Assembly (NCBI RefSeq): GCF_001730225.1
Contig: NZ_MIJE01000005.1
Location: forward strand, 1 to 46,411
DNA length: 46,411 bases
Direction: 5' to 3'
Source: Desulfuribacillus alkaliarsenatis
Lineage (GTDB): Bacteria; Bacillota; Bacilli; Desulfuribacillales; Desulfuribacillaceae
The notes below the pieces were generated by a model, which was not told the origin of the DNA, did not search any database, and saw nothing but the letters and a program-made list of their open reading frames with translations. Positions 8,334-16,006 of the stretch are shown piece after piece. A program made the translations under genes and the position numbers. Each line of letters starts with the position of its first letter. Position 1 is the stretch's first letter.

Positions 8334-9296
8334 ATGAGTATAAAAACAGAACTCACAAGCTGGCTGCAAGCACTAGGCGACTTAGTATATCCTAAGCCGC
8401 CTGTTTGTACTCTTTGCAATAAAAGCATCTACCAAGCATACTTCTTAGAATACTCTGTAGAAAATAGTGCAAATCCTAAAACACAAGATGATGCTAATGC
8501 AAGAACAGAAGATAATGCTAGTGCTAGAGCGTACTCTCATAGGAGACATCAACGCCTGACTAGTAAAGAAAAGCGATACCTGGGAAAAACTAGAATCGAA
8601 CTAGCAGACCATCTCTGTTCACTGTGCTACCAAGGCTTGAAGCTAATTACAGCACCATTCTGCCACAAATGTGGTAGAACGATGACTAATATAAAGCTTG
8701 ACGGACGAAGTAAAGGTACAGACGACCCACAAGTGTGTCAGGATTGTATACAACCCAGCGTACAGCATCGTGCTTTTAAGTATGCTAGGGCAGCAGCTGA
8801 ATATAACGATGCTATACAAGAGTTAATTCACCAATATAAATATCGAGGACAAAGAAATCTAGTAGAGCCACTGCAGATTATCATGTGTAATGTATTTGAA
8901 CTACATTTTAAAAAGCAGCCCTTTAGAATAGAAACATTGATTCCTGTTCCGCTCCATGAAAATCGCCTAGCTGAGAGAGGATTCAACCAAGCTCTACAAA
9001 TTAGCAAACATATTTCTAATAAACATAAAATTCCGATAGCAGACATACTTGAGCGAACAGAATACACAGAGAAACAAAGCAAGAAAAGCAAGGTAGAGCG
9101 GACAGCATCTCTAGAACACGCATTTAAAGTGAAGAATCATAACTCAGCAGAACAACGGCATGCAGGAATGGTTAAAGCTAAAAGTGTACTTCTCATCGAC
9201 GATATATATACTACGGGCACAACCGTCGATGCCTGTGCTGGCGTGCTAAAAGAGGCCGGCGCTAAAGAAGTCTATGTTCTGACTTTGGCGAGATAA
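8334..9296 (+). CDS. comFC: ComFC competence protein (phosphoribosyltransferase fold)
   Basis: ComFC works with ComFA in DNA uptake. The N-terminus has paired-cysteine zinc sites (CTLC, CSLC, CHKC, CQDC) and the C-terminus a PRTase domain with the PRPP-binding motif VLLIDDIYTTGTT (D289-D290). The ATG at 8334, five bases after the comFA stop and behind AGGTGATT, is the natural start. An in-frame upstream ATG would overlap comFA and has no better site. At 320 aa it is longer than the usual 230-240. The extra length is a hydrophilic insertion (about residues 35-85, Asn/Ala/Arg/Lys-rich) between the first and second cysteine pairs. Confidence 0.9.
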   Translation: MSIKTELTSWLQALGDLVYPKPPVCTLCNKSIYQAYFLEYSVENSANPKTQDDANARTEDNASARAYSHRRHQRLTSKEKRYLGKTRIELADHLCSLCYQGLKLITAPFCHKCGRTMTNIKLDGRSKGTDDPQVCQDCIQPSVQHRAFKYARAAAEYNDAIQELIHQYKYRGQRNLVEPLQIIMCNVFELHFKKQPFRIETLIPVPLHENRLAERGFNQALQISKHISNKHKIPIADILERTEYTEKQSKKSKVERTASLEHAFKVKNHNSAEQRHAGMVKAKSVLLIDDIYTTGTTVDACAGVLKEAGAKEVYVLTLAR

Positions 9297-9298
9297 TG

Positions 9299-9328
9299 TT
9301 TACAATTTATGTTCTGCTAAGATATAAT
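9299..9328 (+). promoter_or_regulatory. Sigma-A-type promoter for yvyF
   Basis: TTTACA (9299-9304) and TATAAT (9323-9328) are separated by 18 bases, directly after the comFC stop and about 45 bases before the yvyF start. Confidence 0.6.
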
Positions 9329-9372
9329 CTATATAAAGGCACATTATGAAAATGCGAAGAGGAGCTGATTGA

Positions 9373-9795
9373 ATGGCGCTTTCCAACTGTCCGCGTTGCG
9401 GGAAACTTTTTGATAACACATTTAAAGATATCTGTCAGCAATGTACTTCTGAAGAGGAGAAGTTATATCAGAAGGTTAGACAATATATTAAGGAGAATAG
9501 GGACTGTACGATTTACGAATGTAGTGATGCTACGGAGGTTCCAGTTAAGACAATTGCCCGCTTTATTAAGCAAGGACGGATTAATCTTAAGAACAATCCA
9601 AATATGATGTATCCGTGTGAAGCCTGTGGTGCACCAATAGCGGCTGGCCGCTTTTGTAACACTTGCACAAACAATTTGAAGCAAGGGTTTAAAGAGGAAG
9701 TTAAACCAGTGCGTGAAGAGATACAACAGCCCCCTAAAGGTGAGAAGAAAAGGGTAAGTTATAACTTTGTAGACTTTAAAAATAGAGATAAATAG
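9373..9795 (+). CDS. yvyF: YvyF-type flagellar operon protein (TIGR03826 family)
   Basis: Small protein of the TIGR03826 family found next to flgM in Bacillota; it is thought to act in flagellar gene control. It has two zinc-ribbon-like cysteine pairs, CPRC...CQQC (residues 6-24) and CEAC...CNTC (about 78-95), flanking a helix-turn-helix-like segment (YECSDATEVPVKTIARFIK). The C-terminal tail is basic and probably disordered. ATG 9373 follows AGGAG. A second, shorter member of the same family is encoded at 38691, which is unusual for one locus. Confidence 0.85.
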   Translation: MALSNCPRCGKLFDNTFKDICQQCTSEEEKLYQKVRQYIKENRDCTIYECSDATEVPVKTIARFIKQGRINLKNNPNMMYPCEACGAPIAAGRFCNTCTNNLKQGFKEEVKPVREEIQQPPKGEKKRVSYNFVDFKNRDK

Positions 9796-9815
9796 TCAAA
9801 AATTAAATATATATG

Positions 9816-9842
9816 TAAACTTTTTATTAATAAAGCCGATAT
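9816..9842 (+). promoter_or_regulatory. Sigma-D (sigma-28) promoter of the flgM operon
   Basis: TAAA (9816-9819), exactly 15 bases, then GCCGATAT (9835-9842): a full match to the Bacillus sigma-D consensus. It would drive flgM-flgN-flgK-flgL-yviE-fliW-csrA, giving the usual FlgM feedback loop on sigma-D. The -10 box is also part of the left arm of the terminator that follows yvyF. Confidence 0.9.
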
Positions 9843-9872
9843 TACAAGTAACAGATTGTATGTCGGTTTTTT
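9832..9872 (+). terminator. Terminator after yvyF, overlapping the flgM promoter
   Basis: The left arm AAAGCCGATATTACAA pairs with TTGTATGTCGGTTTT across a short loop and is followed by TTTTTT. A transcript arriving from yvyF can form the hairpin. One started from the sigma-D promoter inside it begins beyond the left arm and cannot. Confidence 0.75.
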
Positions 9873-9920
9873 GTTTTCAATTACAAAAAAACCGTATGTT
9901 TTAAAAGGAGTGGATTATTT

Positions 9921-10205
9921 ATGAAAATTAATGACGTTGGTCGTATTGGTGCAATCCAAGCATACCAAAAAACAAATAAAACAAAAGCTAGTAACAAGGC
10001 AGAGGCTAAGCGTGATGAGCTACAAATCTCTAAGACAGCGCAAGAGCTTCTTAAGGTTCAGAAGAATGACATATTAAACCCTGCAGCGCGCAGTGAAAAA
10101 GTCGAACGACTTAAAGAGCAGGTAGACAATGGCACTTACAACGTAGAGTCGAAAGCCATTGCCGAGAAAATGCTAAAGCCTAAGACAGGTATTTTCTACG
10201 AGTAA
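9921..10205 (+). CDS. flgM: FlgM anti-sigma-D factor
   Basis: FlgM binds sigma-D and holds late flagellar genes off until the hook is complete. The 94-aa protein has a basic, unstructured first half (KTNKTKASNKAEAKRDELQ) and a helical C-terminal half with the family pattern RSEKVERLKEQVDNGTYNV, in which the ANKIAEKML-like end (SKAIAEKMLKP) contacts the sigma factor. It starts at ATG 9921 behind AAGGAGTGG and is the first gene of the sigma-D operon. Confidence 0.93.
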   Translation: MKINDVGRIGAIQAYQKTNKTKASNKAEAKRDELQISKTAQELLKVQKNDILNPAARSEKVERLKEQVDNGTYNVESKAIAEKMLKPKTGIFYE

Positions 10206-10268
10206 TCAGATTATATAAAATATAATACAGATAGTTTTCCTCATACATGGATGGAGAGGGGTTTAGAC

Positions 10269-10766
10269 GTGAAGTTTATTGAGAAATTTTGTGAGATTTT
10301 GAGTGAACAATTAACGCTTCATGAGAAACTATTAACACTTAGTCAGGATAAAAAAACAATCCTTATCGAAGGTTCATTGCCAAAGCTAGAAAAGATTATT
10401 AAAGAAGAGCATAATCTTATCCAGGAGTCGAGACATTTAGAGAAAGACCGTAACGCCATGATTCAACAGCTTGCAGAATCGTTAAAAATCGCTCCTGACA
10501 ATGTAACTATTTCCTTTCTAATTGAAGTGGTGCAAGAGGATATTGCCAAACAGAGACTCTCAAGCTTGAAGGAAAAGCTTGAAGAAGTGCTAAAGGAATT
10601 ATCACAAGTAAATCAACTAAACGCTAAACTTCTTAAACAATCATTAGAATACATCCAGACAACAATGGAGTCTATTACCGACGACCCAGAGCAAGAAATG
10701 GTTTATGGTAATCCAAGCAAATCAAATGCAAAAAAAGGACGTAGCGTCTTTGATACAAGAACATAG
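10269..10766 (+). CDS. flgN: FlgN flagellar export chaperone
   Basis: Small helical chaperone for the hook-filament junction proteins FlgK and FlgL. The protein is almost wholly helical and charged with a coiled-coil pattern (residues 10-140), as FlgN proteins are. GTG at 10269 is preferred because GGAGAGGGG (10253-10261) precedes it by 7 bases; the upstream ATG at 10251 would overlap that site. The result is 166 aa, normal for the family. It lies directly before flgK, its client. Confidence 0.88.
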   Translation: MKFIEKFCEILSEQLTLHEKLLTLSQDKKTILIEGSLPKLEKIIKEEHNLIQESRHLEKDRNAMIQQLAESLKIAPDNVTISFLIEVVQEDIAKQRLSSLKEKLEEVLKELSQVNQLNAKLLKQSLEYIQTTMESITDDPEQEMVYGNPSKSNAKKGRSVFDTRT

Positions 10767-10789
10767 CTTTTTAAGAGAGGTGCTAGAGA

Positions 10790-12364
10790 TTGTTTAAATC
10801 AACATTTCATGGGCTCGAAGTGAGTAAACGAGGAATCTTTGCTCAACAGTCAGCCCTTCATACAACTGGACACAATATATCAAATGCCAATACTATAGGC
10901 TACTCTCGCCAAGTTGTAAATATGCAGGCGTCGCTGGCTATACCCAATCCAGGGATGCAAATGAGCAAAAACCCTGGTTTGTTAGGTACTGGAGTGGATG
11001 TAACGCACATTCAACGTATTCGTGAAGAATATCTTGATAAGCAATATAGGAACGAGGCAAAACACATAGGTTATTGGGAAGCAAAGAAAGACACACTATC
11101 TAAAATAGAAATGATACTGAATGAACCTTCCGATACGGGACTACAAATGACAATGGATCGTTTTTGGACATCATGGCAAGATCTTGCTAAAGAGTCAGAA
11201 GCTTCTTCAGCCCGTGCTGTTGTTGTTGAACGCGCTCAAGCTGTAATTGAGACACTTGACGCAATGAGGACTGGATTTCTACAACATCAACAAGACTTAA
11301 ATACCGTAATAAATATCAAAACCAACGAGGTCAATTCTATAACAACTCAAATAAGAGATATTAACGACCAGATTGCAAGGGTGGAACCCCATGGTTATCA
11401 AGCTAATGACTTAAAGGATCAGCGAGATAATCTAATAGATGAGTTATCCAAACTTATTAATGTAGACTCAGTGCAGCCTGTGTTTTTTGCTGACGGACGC
11501 CCAACTGGGATGGTGCGTATAATGACTGGAGATGTCGCAATTATAGATGGCCGTGAACGCTTACCCCTAGAAATAGAGGTCAGTGAAGATACAGGGCTAT
11601 ATGATGTATCACTTGCTGGGGAACTAGTGAACTTCACTCGCGGCGAGCTTATGGGATTAATAGAATCTAGGGGATATCCAGTTTCTATCGAAAGCGAGGT
11701 TGAAGGTGAAGACCCAACAATCGAAATCCATGGCATCATTCCAGGGGTTATAGAACATATAGATAGACTAGCTACAGAAATGGCAAAGCATATAAATGAA
11801 ATTCATAGTACTGGGTTAACTATTGATGATATAAAGAACGGACGAACACTAGAAGATGAAAATGCAGATAGGTTGCTGTTTTTTATAGATAAAGACCATT
11901 ACATTGCTACAGGGGAATTTATTAACCCTACAAATGCTAGTAACTTTATGATTCACCCAGCAATTGGAAATAGCTTAGATAAAATAGCAGCTGGGCAGCC
12001 TACTAATGAAAACGGTACATCTTCAGTGGGTGATGGTAGCAATGCTAGCGCTATTGCATCCTTGAAGTTCGAAATTGAAAAGCTTGATTTACCAGAGAAG
12101 GTAACTTTTGATGATTTTTATCGCAATTTAATAGCTAAAGTTGGCGTACAAGTAACAGAAGCTGAGCGACTGGAGTATAATTCACAGGTACTAGCAGATC
12201 AGGTAGACAATCGCAGACTATCTATATCTGGTGTTTCTCTTGATGAGGAAATGGCAAATATGATTAAATTTCAGCATGCATATAATGCATCAGCAAGGGC
12301 AATTACCACTGTTGATGGTTTACTAGACACAATTATAAACCGTATGGGCTTAGTAGGTAGATAG
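10790..12364 (+). CDS. flgK: FlgK hook-filament junction protein
   Basis: Hook-associated protein 1, placed between hook and filament. The N-terminal segment ALHTTGHNISNANTIGYSRQ is the flagellar rod/hook signature. The C-terminus (SGVSLDEEMANMIKFQHAY, then ASARAITTVDGLLDTIINRMG) is the matching coiled-coil partner. It starts at TTG 10790 with AGAGAGG nine bases upstream. At 524 aa it is of normal length. Secreted without a cleaved signal by the flagellar export apparatus. Confidence 0.95.
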   Translation: MFKSTFHGLEVSKRGIFAQQSALHTTGHNISNANTIGYSRQVVNMQASLAIPNPGMQMSKNPGLLGTGVDVTHIQRIREEYLDKQYRNEAKHIGYWEAKKDTLSKIEMILNEPSDTGLQMTMDRFWTSWQDLAKESEASSARAVVVERAQAVIETLDAMRTGFLQHQQDLNTVINIKTNEVNSITTQIRDINDQIARVEPHGYQANDLKDQRDNLIDELSKLINVDSVQPVFFADGRPTGMVRIMTGDVAIIDGRERLPLEIEVSEDTGLYDVSLAGELVNFTRGELMGLIESRGYPVSIESEVEGEDPTIEIHGIIPGVIEHIDRLATEMAKHINEIHSTGLTIDDIKNGRTLEDENADRLLFFIDKDHYIATGEFINPTNASNFMIHPAIGNSLDKIAAGQPTNENGTSSVGDGSNASAIASLKFEIEKLDLPEKVTFDDFYRNLIAKVGVQVTEAERLEYNSQVLADQVDNRRLSISGVSLDEEMANMIKFQHAYNASARAITTVDGLLDTIINRMGLVGR

Positions 12365-12382
12365 TAAAGGTAGGTGAGGCTA

Positions 12383-13522
12383 GTGCGAGTAACACAAACA
12401 ATGCTTAATAACAATATGCTACGTAATCTTAACAACAGTATGCGTGGTATGGAACGATACCAAGAGATGCTAGCATCTGGGAAAAGGGTTAATAAACCAT
12501 CTGACGACCCAGTTGGTGCAGTGCGTTCAATGTTCTATAGAACAACACTTGTAGAAATTGAGCAATTTCAGCGTAATACTAGCGAAGGTTTAAATTGGAT
12601 GGAGACCACTGACCAGACAATGGATTCAGTTGTTAATGTACTTCATCGGGTGCGCGAGCTTATAGTCCGTGCATCATCTGATACGATGGCAGAAGCATCT
12701 CGATATGCTACGGCGCAAGAAATCCGAGAACTAAAAGACCAGATAGGCAATCTCGCTAATGCTAGCATAGGTGGACGCTATATTTTTTCTGGTACTGATA
12801 CAAAGACAGCACCTTACGACGGCGAAGCAATAGTTATTACAGAAAAAGATTTGAGGTCAATTTTTGAAATAGCTGGTGTAGATGAAAATGAAGATCCTTT
12901 AGCAGATTTCTTAACAGCAGCTGGGATAGACGCTGATTCTAGTGTGGACGACGCATTAGAGGAACTTCTAGCTTACGAACTTCCACCAGATATTGAAGAC
13001 TATGAACCTATTGATCATGCTATAGCTGCACTTAAGGAAATGTATGGGAAGTACAGTGTAACAACAGGTGCATTTATTAGTGATAACAGCCAAGAAATTA
13101 AAGTGGAAATGGGCAAGAATATCTTTATACCAATTAATATTCTTGGCTCGGACATATTCCTTGACTCTAAAGATCCCGATGACGACCGCAAAAGCGTATT
13201 CCGTGTGTTAGATGATATTATTCTTACCCTTGAACGAGGGGATACTAATGAATTGACTGGGTTATTAGATGATTTAGATAGTAATATGGATTATATAATA
13301 TCTAGTAGAGCTTCCTTAGGAGCCAAGATGAATAGGATTGAATTAATACAAGCGCGACTAGCTGACAACAATTTTAGCGCTACAAGTCTTCTGTCTGATG
13401 CAGAGGACGCTGATATACCGAAGGTTATAACAAACCTTAAAAACCAAGAAAATGTCCATCGTGCAGCACTATCTACAGGTGCAAGAATTATTCAACCGTC
13501 GTTAATGGACTTTCTGAGATAA
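12383..13522 (+). CDS. flgL: FlgL hook-filament junction protein
   Basis: Hook-associated protein 3, a flagellin-like protein. The N-terminus MRVTQTMLNNNMLRNLNNSM and ASGKRVNKPSDDPVGA are diagnostic. GTG 12383 gives exactly the usual FlgL start and follows AGGTGAGG, whereas a GTG at 12374 would sit inside that site. The C-terminal helix (RAALSTGARIIQPSLMDFL) closes the D0 coil. Its 380 aa include an acidic insert around residues 150-215 (GVDENEDPLADFLTAAG onward), probably an exposed domain. Confidence 0.93.
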   Translation: MRVTQTMLNNNMLRNLNNSMRGMERYQEMLASGKRVNKPSDDPVGAVRSMFYRTTLVEIEQFQRNTSEGLNWMETTDQTMDSVVNVLHRVRELIVRASSDTMAEASRYATAQEIRELKDQIGNLANASIGGRYIFSGTDTKTAPYDGEAIVITEKDLRSIFEIAGVDENEDPLADFLTAAGIDADSSVDDALEELLAYELPPDIEDYEPIDHAIAALKEMYGKYSVTTGAFISDNSQEIKVEMGKNIFIPINILGSDIFLDSKDPDDDRKSVFRVLDDIILTLERGDTNELTGLLDDLDSNMDYIISSRASLGAKMNRIELIQARLADNNFSATSLLSDAEDADIPKVITNLKNQENVHRAALSTGARIIQPSLMDFLR

Positions 13523-13577
13523 GCTAGACAATCGGGAAGTTTGGATAGTTGGTTAGGTTGATACGAGGTGATTCATC

Positions 13578-14150
13578 ATGCAGCTACCACAAATACAAAT
13601 TAATCATCAGAATGCCCGCATAGGACTAGAAAACAATTTTGCTCAAATATCAATCCGTCAATCCCATGCCGATATGCGGATATCTCAGCCCCACGCTGAT
13701 TTGAGCATGAGTACAAGGCATGCTCAGATATACATTGATCAGCGCCAGGCGTGGGATGAGGTTGAACTTAAGCATATATTCACCAAGATTACCGAGTATG
13801 CTCAGAAAGGTAGACAGGCTGCACTGCAAGCGGCATCTAGAGCTGCTCAAGAAGGTGATCGTATGCGAGAAATTCATATATCTAGTAATCCATTTGTAGA
13901 ATTTGCAAAGCGCGATCAAGGGCAAATTCCTAATACGGGCATCAAGTTCATACCTAGTTATGGATCTGTAAAAATTTCCTATCAGCCTATGGAAACTGAC
14001 ATCCAAGCTCAAGCGCGAGATGTTCAAGTAGATGTTAACATCAACAAGCCGCAAATTCAGTTTAATCCAGGACAGTCAAGGGCGTATCTCGCACAGAAGA
14101 ATCAGATACATTTTAATGTTATAGGTGAAATGTTTTCTCAGGGGTTATGA
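13578..14150 (+). CDS. yviE: YviE-like flagellar locus protein (DUF6470)
   Basis: A 190-aa protein of the family found between flgL and fliW in Bacillus; its function is unknown. The N-terminus is built of short, related segments (NARIGLENNFAQISI, HADMRISQPHADLSM, HAQIYIDQRQAWDE), i.e. alternating beta-like repeats. A central helix (QKGRQAALQAASRAAQEGDRM) follows, then a second beta-rich part. It follows GAGGTGATT by 8 bases. Conserved position rather than biochemistry is the main guide. Confidence 0.8.
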   Translation: MQLPQIQINHQNARIGLENNFAQISIRQSHADMRISQPHADLSMSTRHAQIYIDQRQAWDEVELKHIFTKITEYAQKGRQAALQAASRAAQEGDRMREIHISSNPFVEFAKRDQGQIPNTGIKFIPSYGSVKISYQPMETDIQAQARDVQVDVNINKPQIQFNPGQSRAYLAQKNQIHFNVIGEMFSQGL

Positions 14151-14190
14151 ATAAAATTTTTAAAAATTAAACTAAAAGGAGATTCAAAAC

Positions 14191-14676
14191 ATGCAAATAG
14201 AATCGACTAGGCTAGGAACTATAGAAATTGACAAAGATAAAATTATCAACTTCCCAAGCGGTATCCCTGGATTTCAGGATGATAAGCAGTTTGTCCTAGT
14301 TCCAATGGGAGAAGATAACCCATTCTTATTCTTGCAGTCAGTTACAGACAAGAATCTTTGCTTTATTTTGGTTGAGCCGCACGTATTTTTTAATGACTAT
14401 GATATTATGCTTTCTGAAGAGCTAGTGGAGTCATTGTCTATAGAGAAATCAGAAGACGTTGCGATTTACACAATTGTTACTATAAAAGATGATCTAAAAA
14501 AAGCTACTACAAATCTTCATGCTCCCTTAGTAGTAAATGCAGGGAAATTCTTAGCCAAGCAATATATAATTAGCGATGGGAATTACCTTACTAGACAACC
14601 TTTGTTCCCTCAAGAAGCAATGGCCTCAAAGGAAGTAGCTGTTGCAACGGAGGCTGCACCGGCTAAGGAGGATTAA
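14191..14676 (+). CDS. fliW: FliW flagellar assembly factor, CsrA antagonist
   Basis: FliW binds flagellin and, when flagellin is scarce, is released to sequester CsrA. The family signatures FPSGIPGFQDDKQFVLVP and PFLFLQSVTDKNLCFILVEP (about residues 20-60) are intact, and so is the conserved NLHAPLVVNAGKFLAKQYI segment. At 161 aa it is slightly longer than usual because of an Ala/Glu-rich tail. The csrA start follows three bases after the stop, with its ribosome binding site in the fliW 3' end, so the two are translationally linked. Confidence 0.95.
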   Translation: MQIESTRLGTIEIDKDKIINFPSGIPGFQDDKQFVLVPMGEDNPFLFLQSVTDKNLCFILVEPHVFFNDYDIMLSEELVESLSIEKSEDVAIYTIVTIKDDLKKATTNLHAPLVVNAGKFLAKQYIISDGNYLTRQPLFPQEAMASKEVAVATEAAPAKED

Positions 14677-14679
14677 GCT

Positions 14680-14898
14680 ATGCTTGTATTATCCCGCAAG
14701 AAGAATGAAGCTATTGTTATCGGGGACGACATTGAAATAAGCATCCTTAGCGTTGAAGGTGACACTGTTAAAATAGGAATCAAAGCCCCAAAAAAAATAT
14801 CGATTCTTAGAAAAGAACTTATTGAGGAAGTAACAGAAGCAAACCTTGAATCTGTTCAGATTAAGATAGATTTGAAGGATTTTAAATTGAAGAAGTAA
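14680..14898 (+). CDS. csrA: CsrA translational regulator
   Basis: Dimeric RNA-binding protein that blocks flagellin translation by binding GGA motifs in the leader. The sequence [20 protein letters not shown] and the [18 protein letters not shown] segment are canonical. The 72-aa length is normal. It is tightly linked to fliW upstream, and the flagellin gene it is expected to control lies 212 bases downstream with a recognisable CsrA hairpin. Confidence 0.96.
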   Translation: MLVLSRKKNEAIVIGDDIEISILSVEGDTVKIGIKAPKKISILRKELIEEVTEANLESVQIKIDLKDFKLKK

Positions 14899-14952
14899 AA
14901 AGCGTATTTGCAATTTTGTTTCAGAAATTTATCGTAAATATTTTAAAACTGC

Positions 14953-14979
14953 TAAACTCTTAGCATTCATTGCCGATAA
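14953..14979 (+). promoter_or_regulatory. Sigma-D promoter of flagellin
   Basis: TAAA (14953-14956), 15 bases, then GCCGATAA (14972-14979), a full consensus match. Transcription should start near 14986-14990, giving a leader of about 120 bases. Confidence 0.92.
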
Positions 14980-14990
14980 TATAACTAAGT

Positions 14991-15035
14991 TAGTAAAGCA
15001 GGAAGTGGGGCGGCCGACTCATGAACTGCTTACTA
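14991..15035 (+). promoter_or_regulatory. 5'-terminal stem-loop of the flagellin mRNA
   Basis: TAGTAAAGCAG (14991-15001) can pair with CTGCTTACTA (15026-15035), with one bulged A, enclosing a G-rich loop. It lies at or next to the predicted transcript start, where a hairpin would shield the mRNA 5' end. Confidence 0.5.
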
Positions 15036-15068
15036 TATAAATTGTAGCATAGCTACAAAAACAAAAAA

Positions 15069-15102
15069 ACCACATGGACGTGGTAGGTAAATTCAAGGAG
15101 GA
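15069..15102 (+). promoter_or_regulatory. CsrA-binding region in the flagellin leader
   Basis: A hairpin ACCAC (15069-15073) / GTGGT (15080-15084) displays ATGGAC in its loop, the classic CsrA site with GGA in the loop. A second GGA lies in the ribosome binding site AAGGAGGAG (about 15095-15103). This two-site arrangement, one upstream hairpin plus one over the Shine-Dalgarno, is what is known for hag in Bacillus subtilis. Binding is inferred from that match. Confidence 0.75.
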
Positions 15103-15110
15103 GATTTGTA

Positions 15111-15929
15111 ATGAGAATTAATACAAACGTAATGGCTTTAAACTCACACCGTAACTTAAGCTTGAACAATGTTACTGGTCAGAAATCTATGGAGAAATTA
15201 TCTTCTGGTTTCCGTATCAACCGTGCTGGTGACGACGCTGCTGGACTTTCAATATCTGAGAAGATGAGAGGACAGATTCGTGGTTTGAACCAGGCAAGCA
15301 GAAATGCCCAAGATGGTATCTCTTTAATTCAAACAGCTGAAGGTGCATTGCAGGAAACTCACGCAATACTTCAACGTATGAGAGAGTTAGCAGTTCAAGC
15401 TGCTAACGACACTAACGTAACAAAAGACCGTAGTGCGATTGCATCTGAATTAAAGCAATTAGCGGCAGAAATTGATCGGATTGCCAGCCAAACTGAGTTC
15501 AATACGCAGAAGCTATTAAACGGTAGCTTTGCAGGGAAACAATTCCAAATTGGTGCTAATAATGGTCAACAGGTAAGTTTGACTATTGCTACAATGACTG
15601 CAAATGCTTTAGGTGTTTCTGGTATCGATACTAAAGTTATGTCTGCAGCAGGAGCTACAGCAGCAATTTCAACAATTAATGCTGCAATTGAAACTGTATC
15701 TGCTGAGAGATCTAAACTTGGAGCTATGCAAAATCGTTTAGAGCATACAATTAAGAACTTAGAAAATGCATCTGAAAACTTATCAGCTGCAGAATCTCGT
15801 ATCCGTGATGTAGATATGGCTGCAGAAATGATGACATTTACGAGACAGAATATTCTTTCTCAAGCGGCTACTGCAATGTTAGCTCAAGCAAATCAGGCAC
15901 CACAATCTGTATTACAACTACTAGGATAA
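15111..15929 (+). CDS. hag: Flagellin (main filament subunit)
   Basis: Filament protein of 272 aa, secreted by the flagellar apparatus. The N-terminal D0/D1 domain ([20 protein letters not shown], then [20 protein letters not shown]) and C-terminal D0/D1 ([20 protein letters not shown] onward, ending SVLQLLG) are canonical. The central variable part is short, with Ser/Thr residues around [14 protein letters not shown] and [14 protein letters not shown] that could accept glycans. The genes immediately downstream encode Maf glycosyltransferases, so this protein is the probable acceptor of the island's sugar. Confidence 0.97.
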   Translation: MRINTNVMALNSHRNLSLNNVTGQKSMEKLSSGFRINRAGDDAAGLSISEKMRGQIRGLNQASRNAQDGISLIQTAEGALQETHAILQRMRELAVQAANDTNVTKDRSAIASELKQLAAEIDRIASQTEFNTQKLLNGSFAGKQFQIGANNGQQVSLTIATMTANALGVSGIDTKVMSAAGATAAISTINAAIETVSAERSKLGAMQNRLEHTIKNLENASENLSAAESRIRDVDMAAEMMTFTRQNILSQAATAMLAQANQAPQSVLQLLG

Positions 15930-15950
15930 TTAATCATTTTAATGTAGAAT

Positions 15951-15986
15951 AAAAGCAGTAGCTACTAAGCTTACTGCTTTTATTTT
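15951..15986 (+). terminator. Terminator after flagellin
   Basis: AAAAGCAGTA (15951-15960) pairs with TACTGCTTTT (about 15972-15981) around a loop GCTACTAAGCT, followed by ATTTTA. It should confine most flagellin transcripts, with read-through feeding the island. Confidence 0.75.
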
Positions 15987-16006
15987 ACTAAATAGGAGTA
16001 TTTAAT

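Noticed and set aside
13668-13675. GCCGATAT inside yviE, identical to a sigma-D -10
   Set aside because: The bases 15 upstream are ATCA, not TAAA, and the site is inside a coding repeat; chance match.
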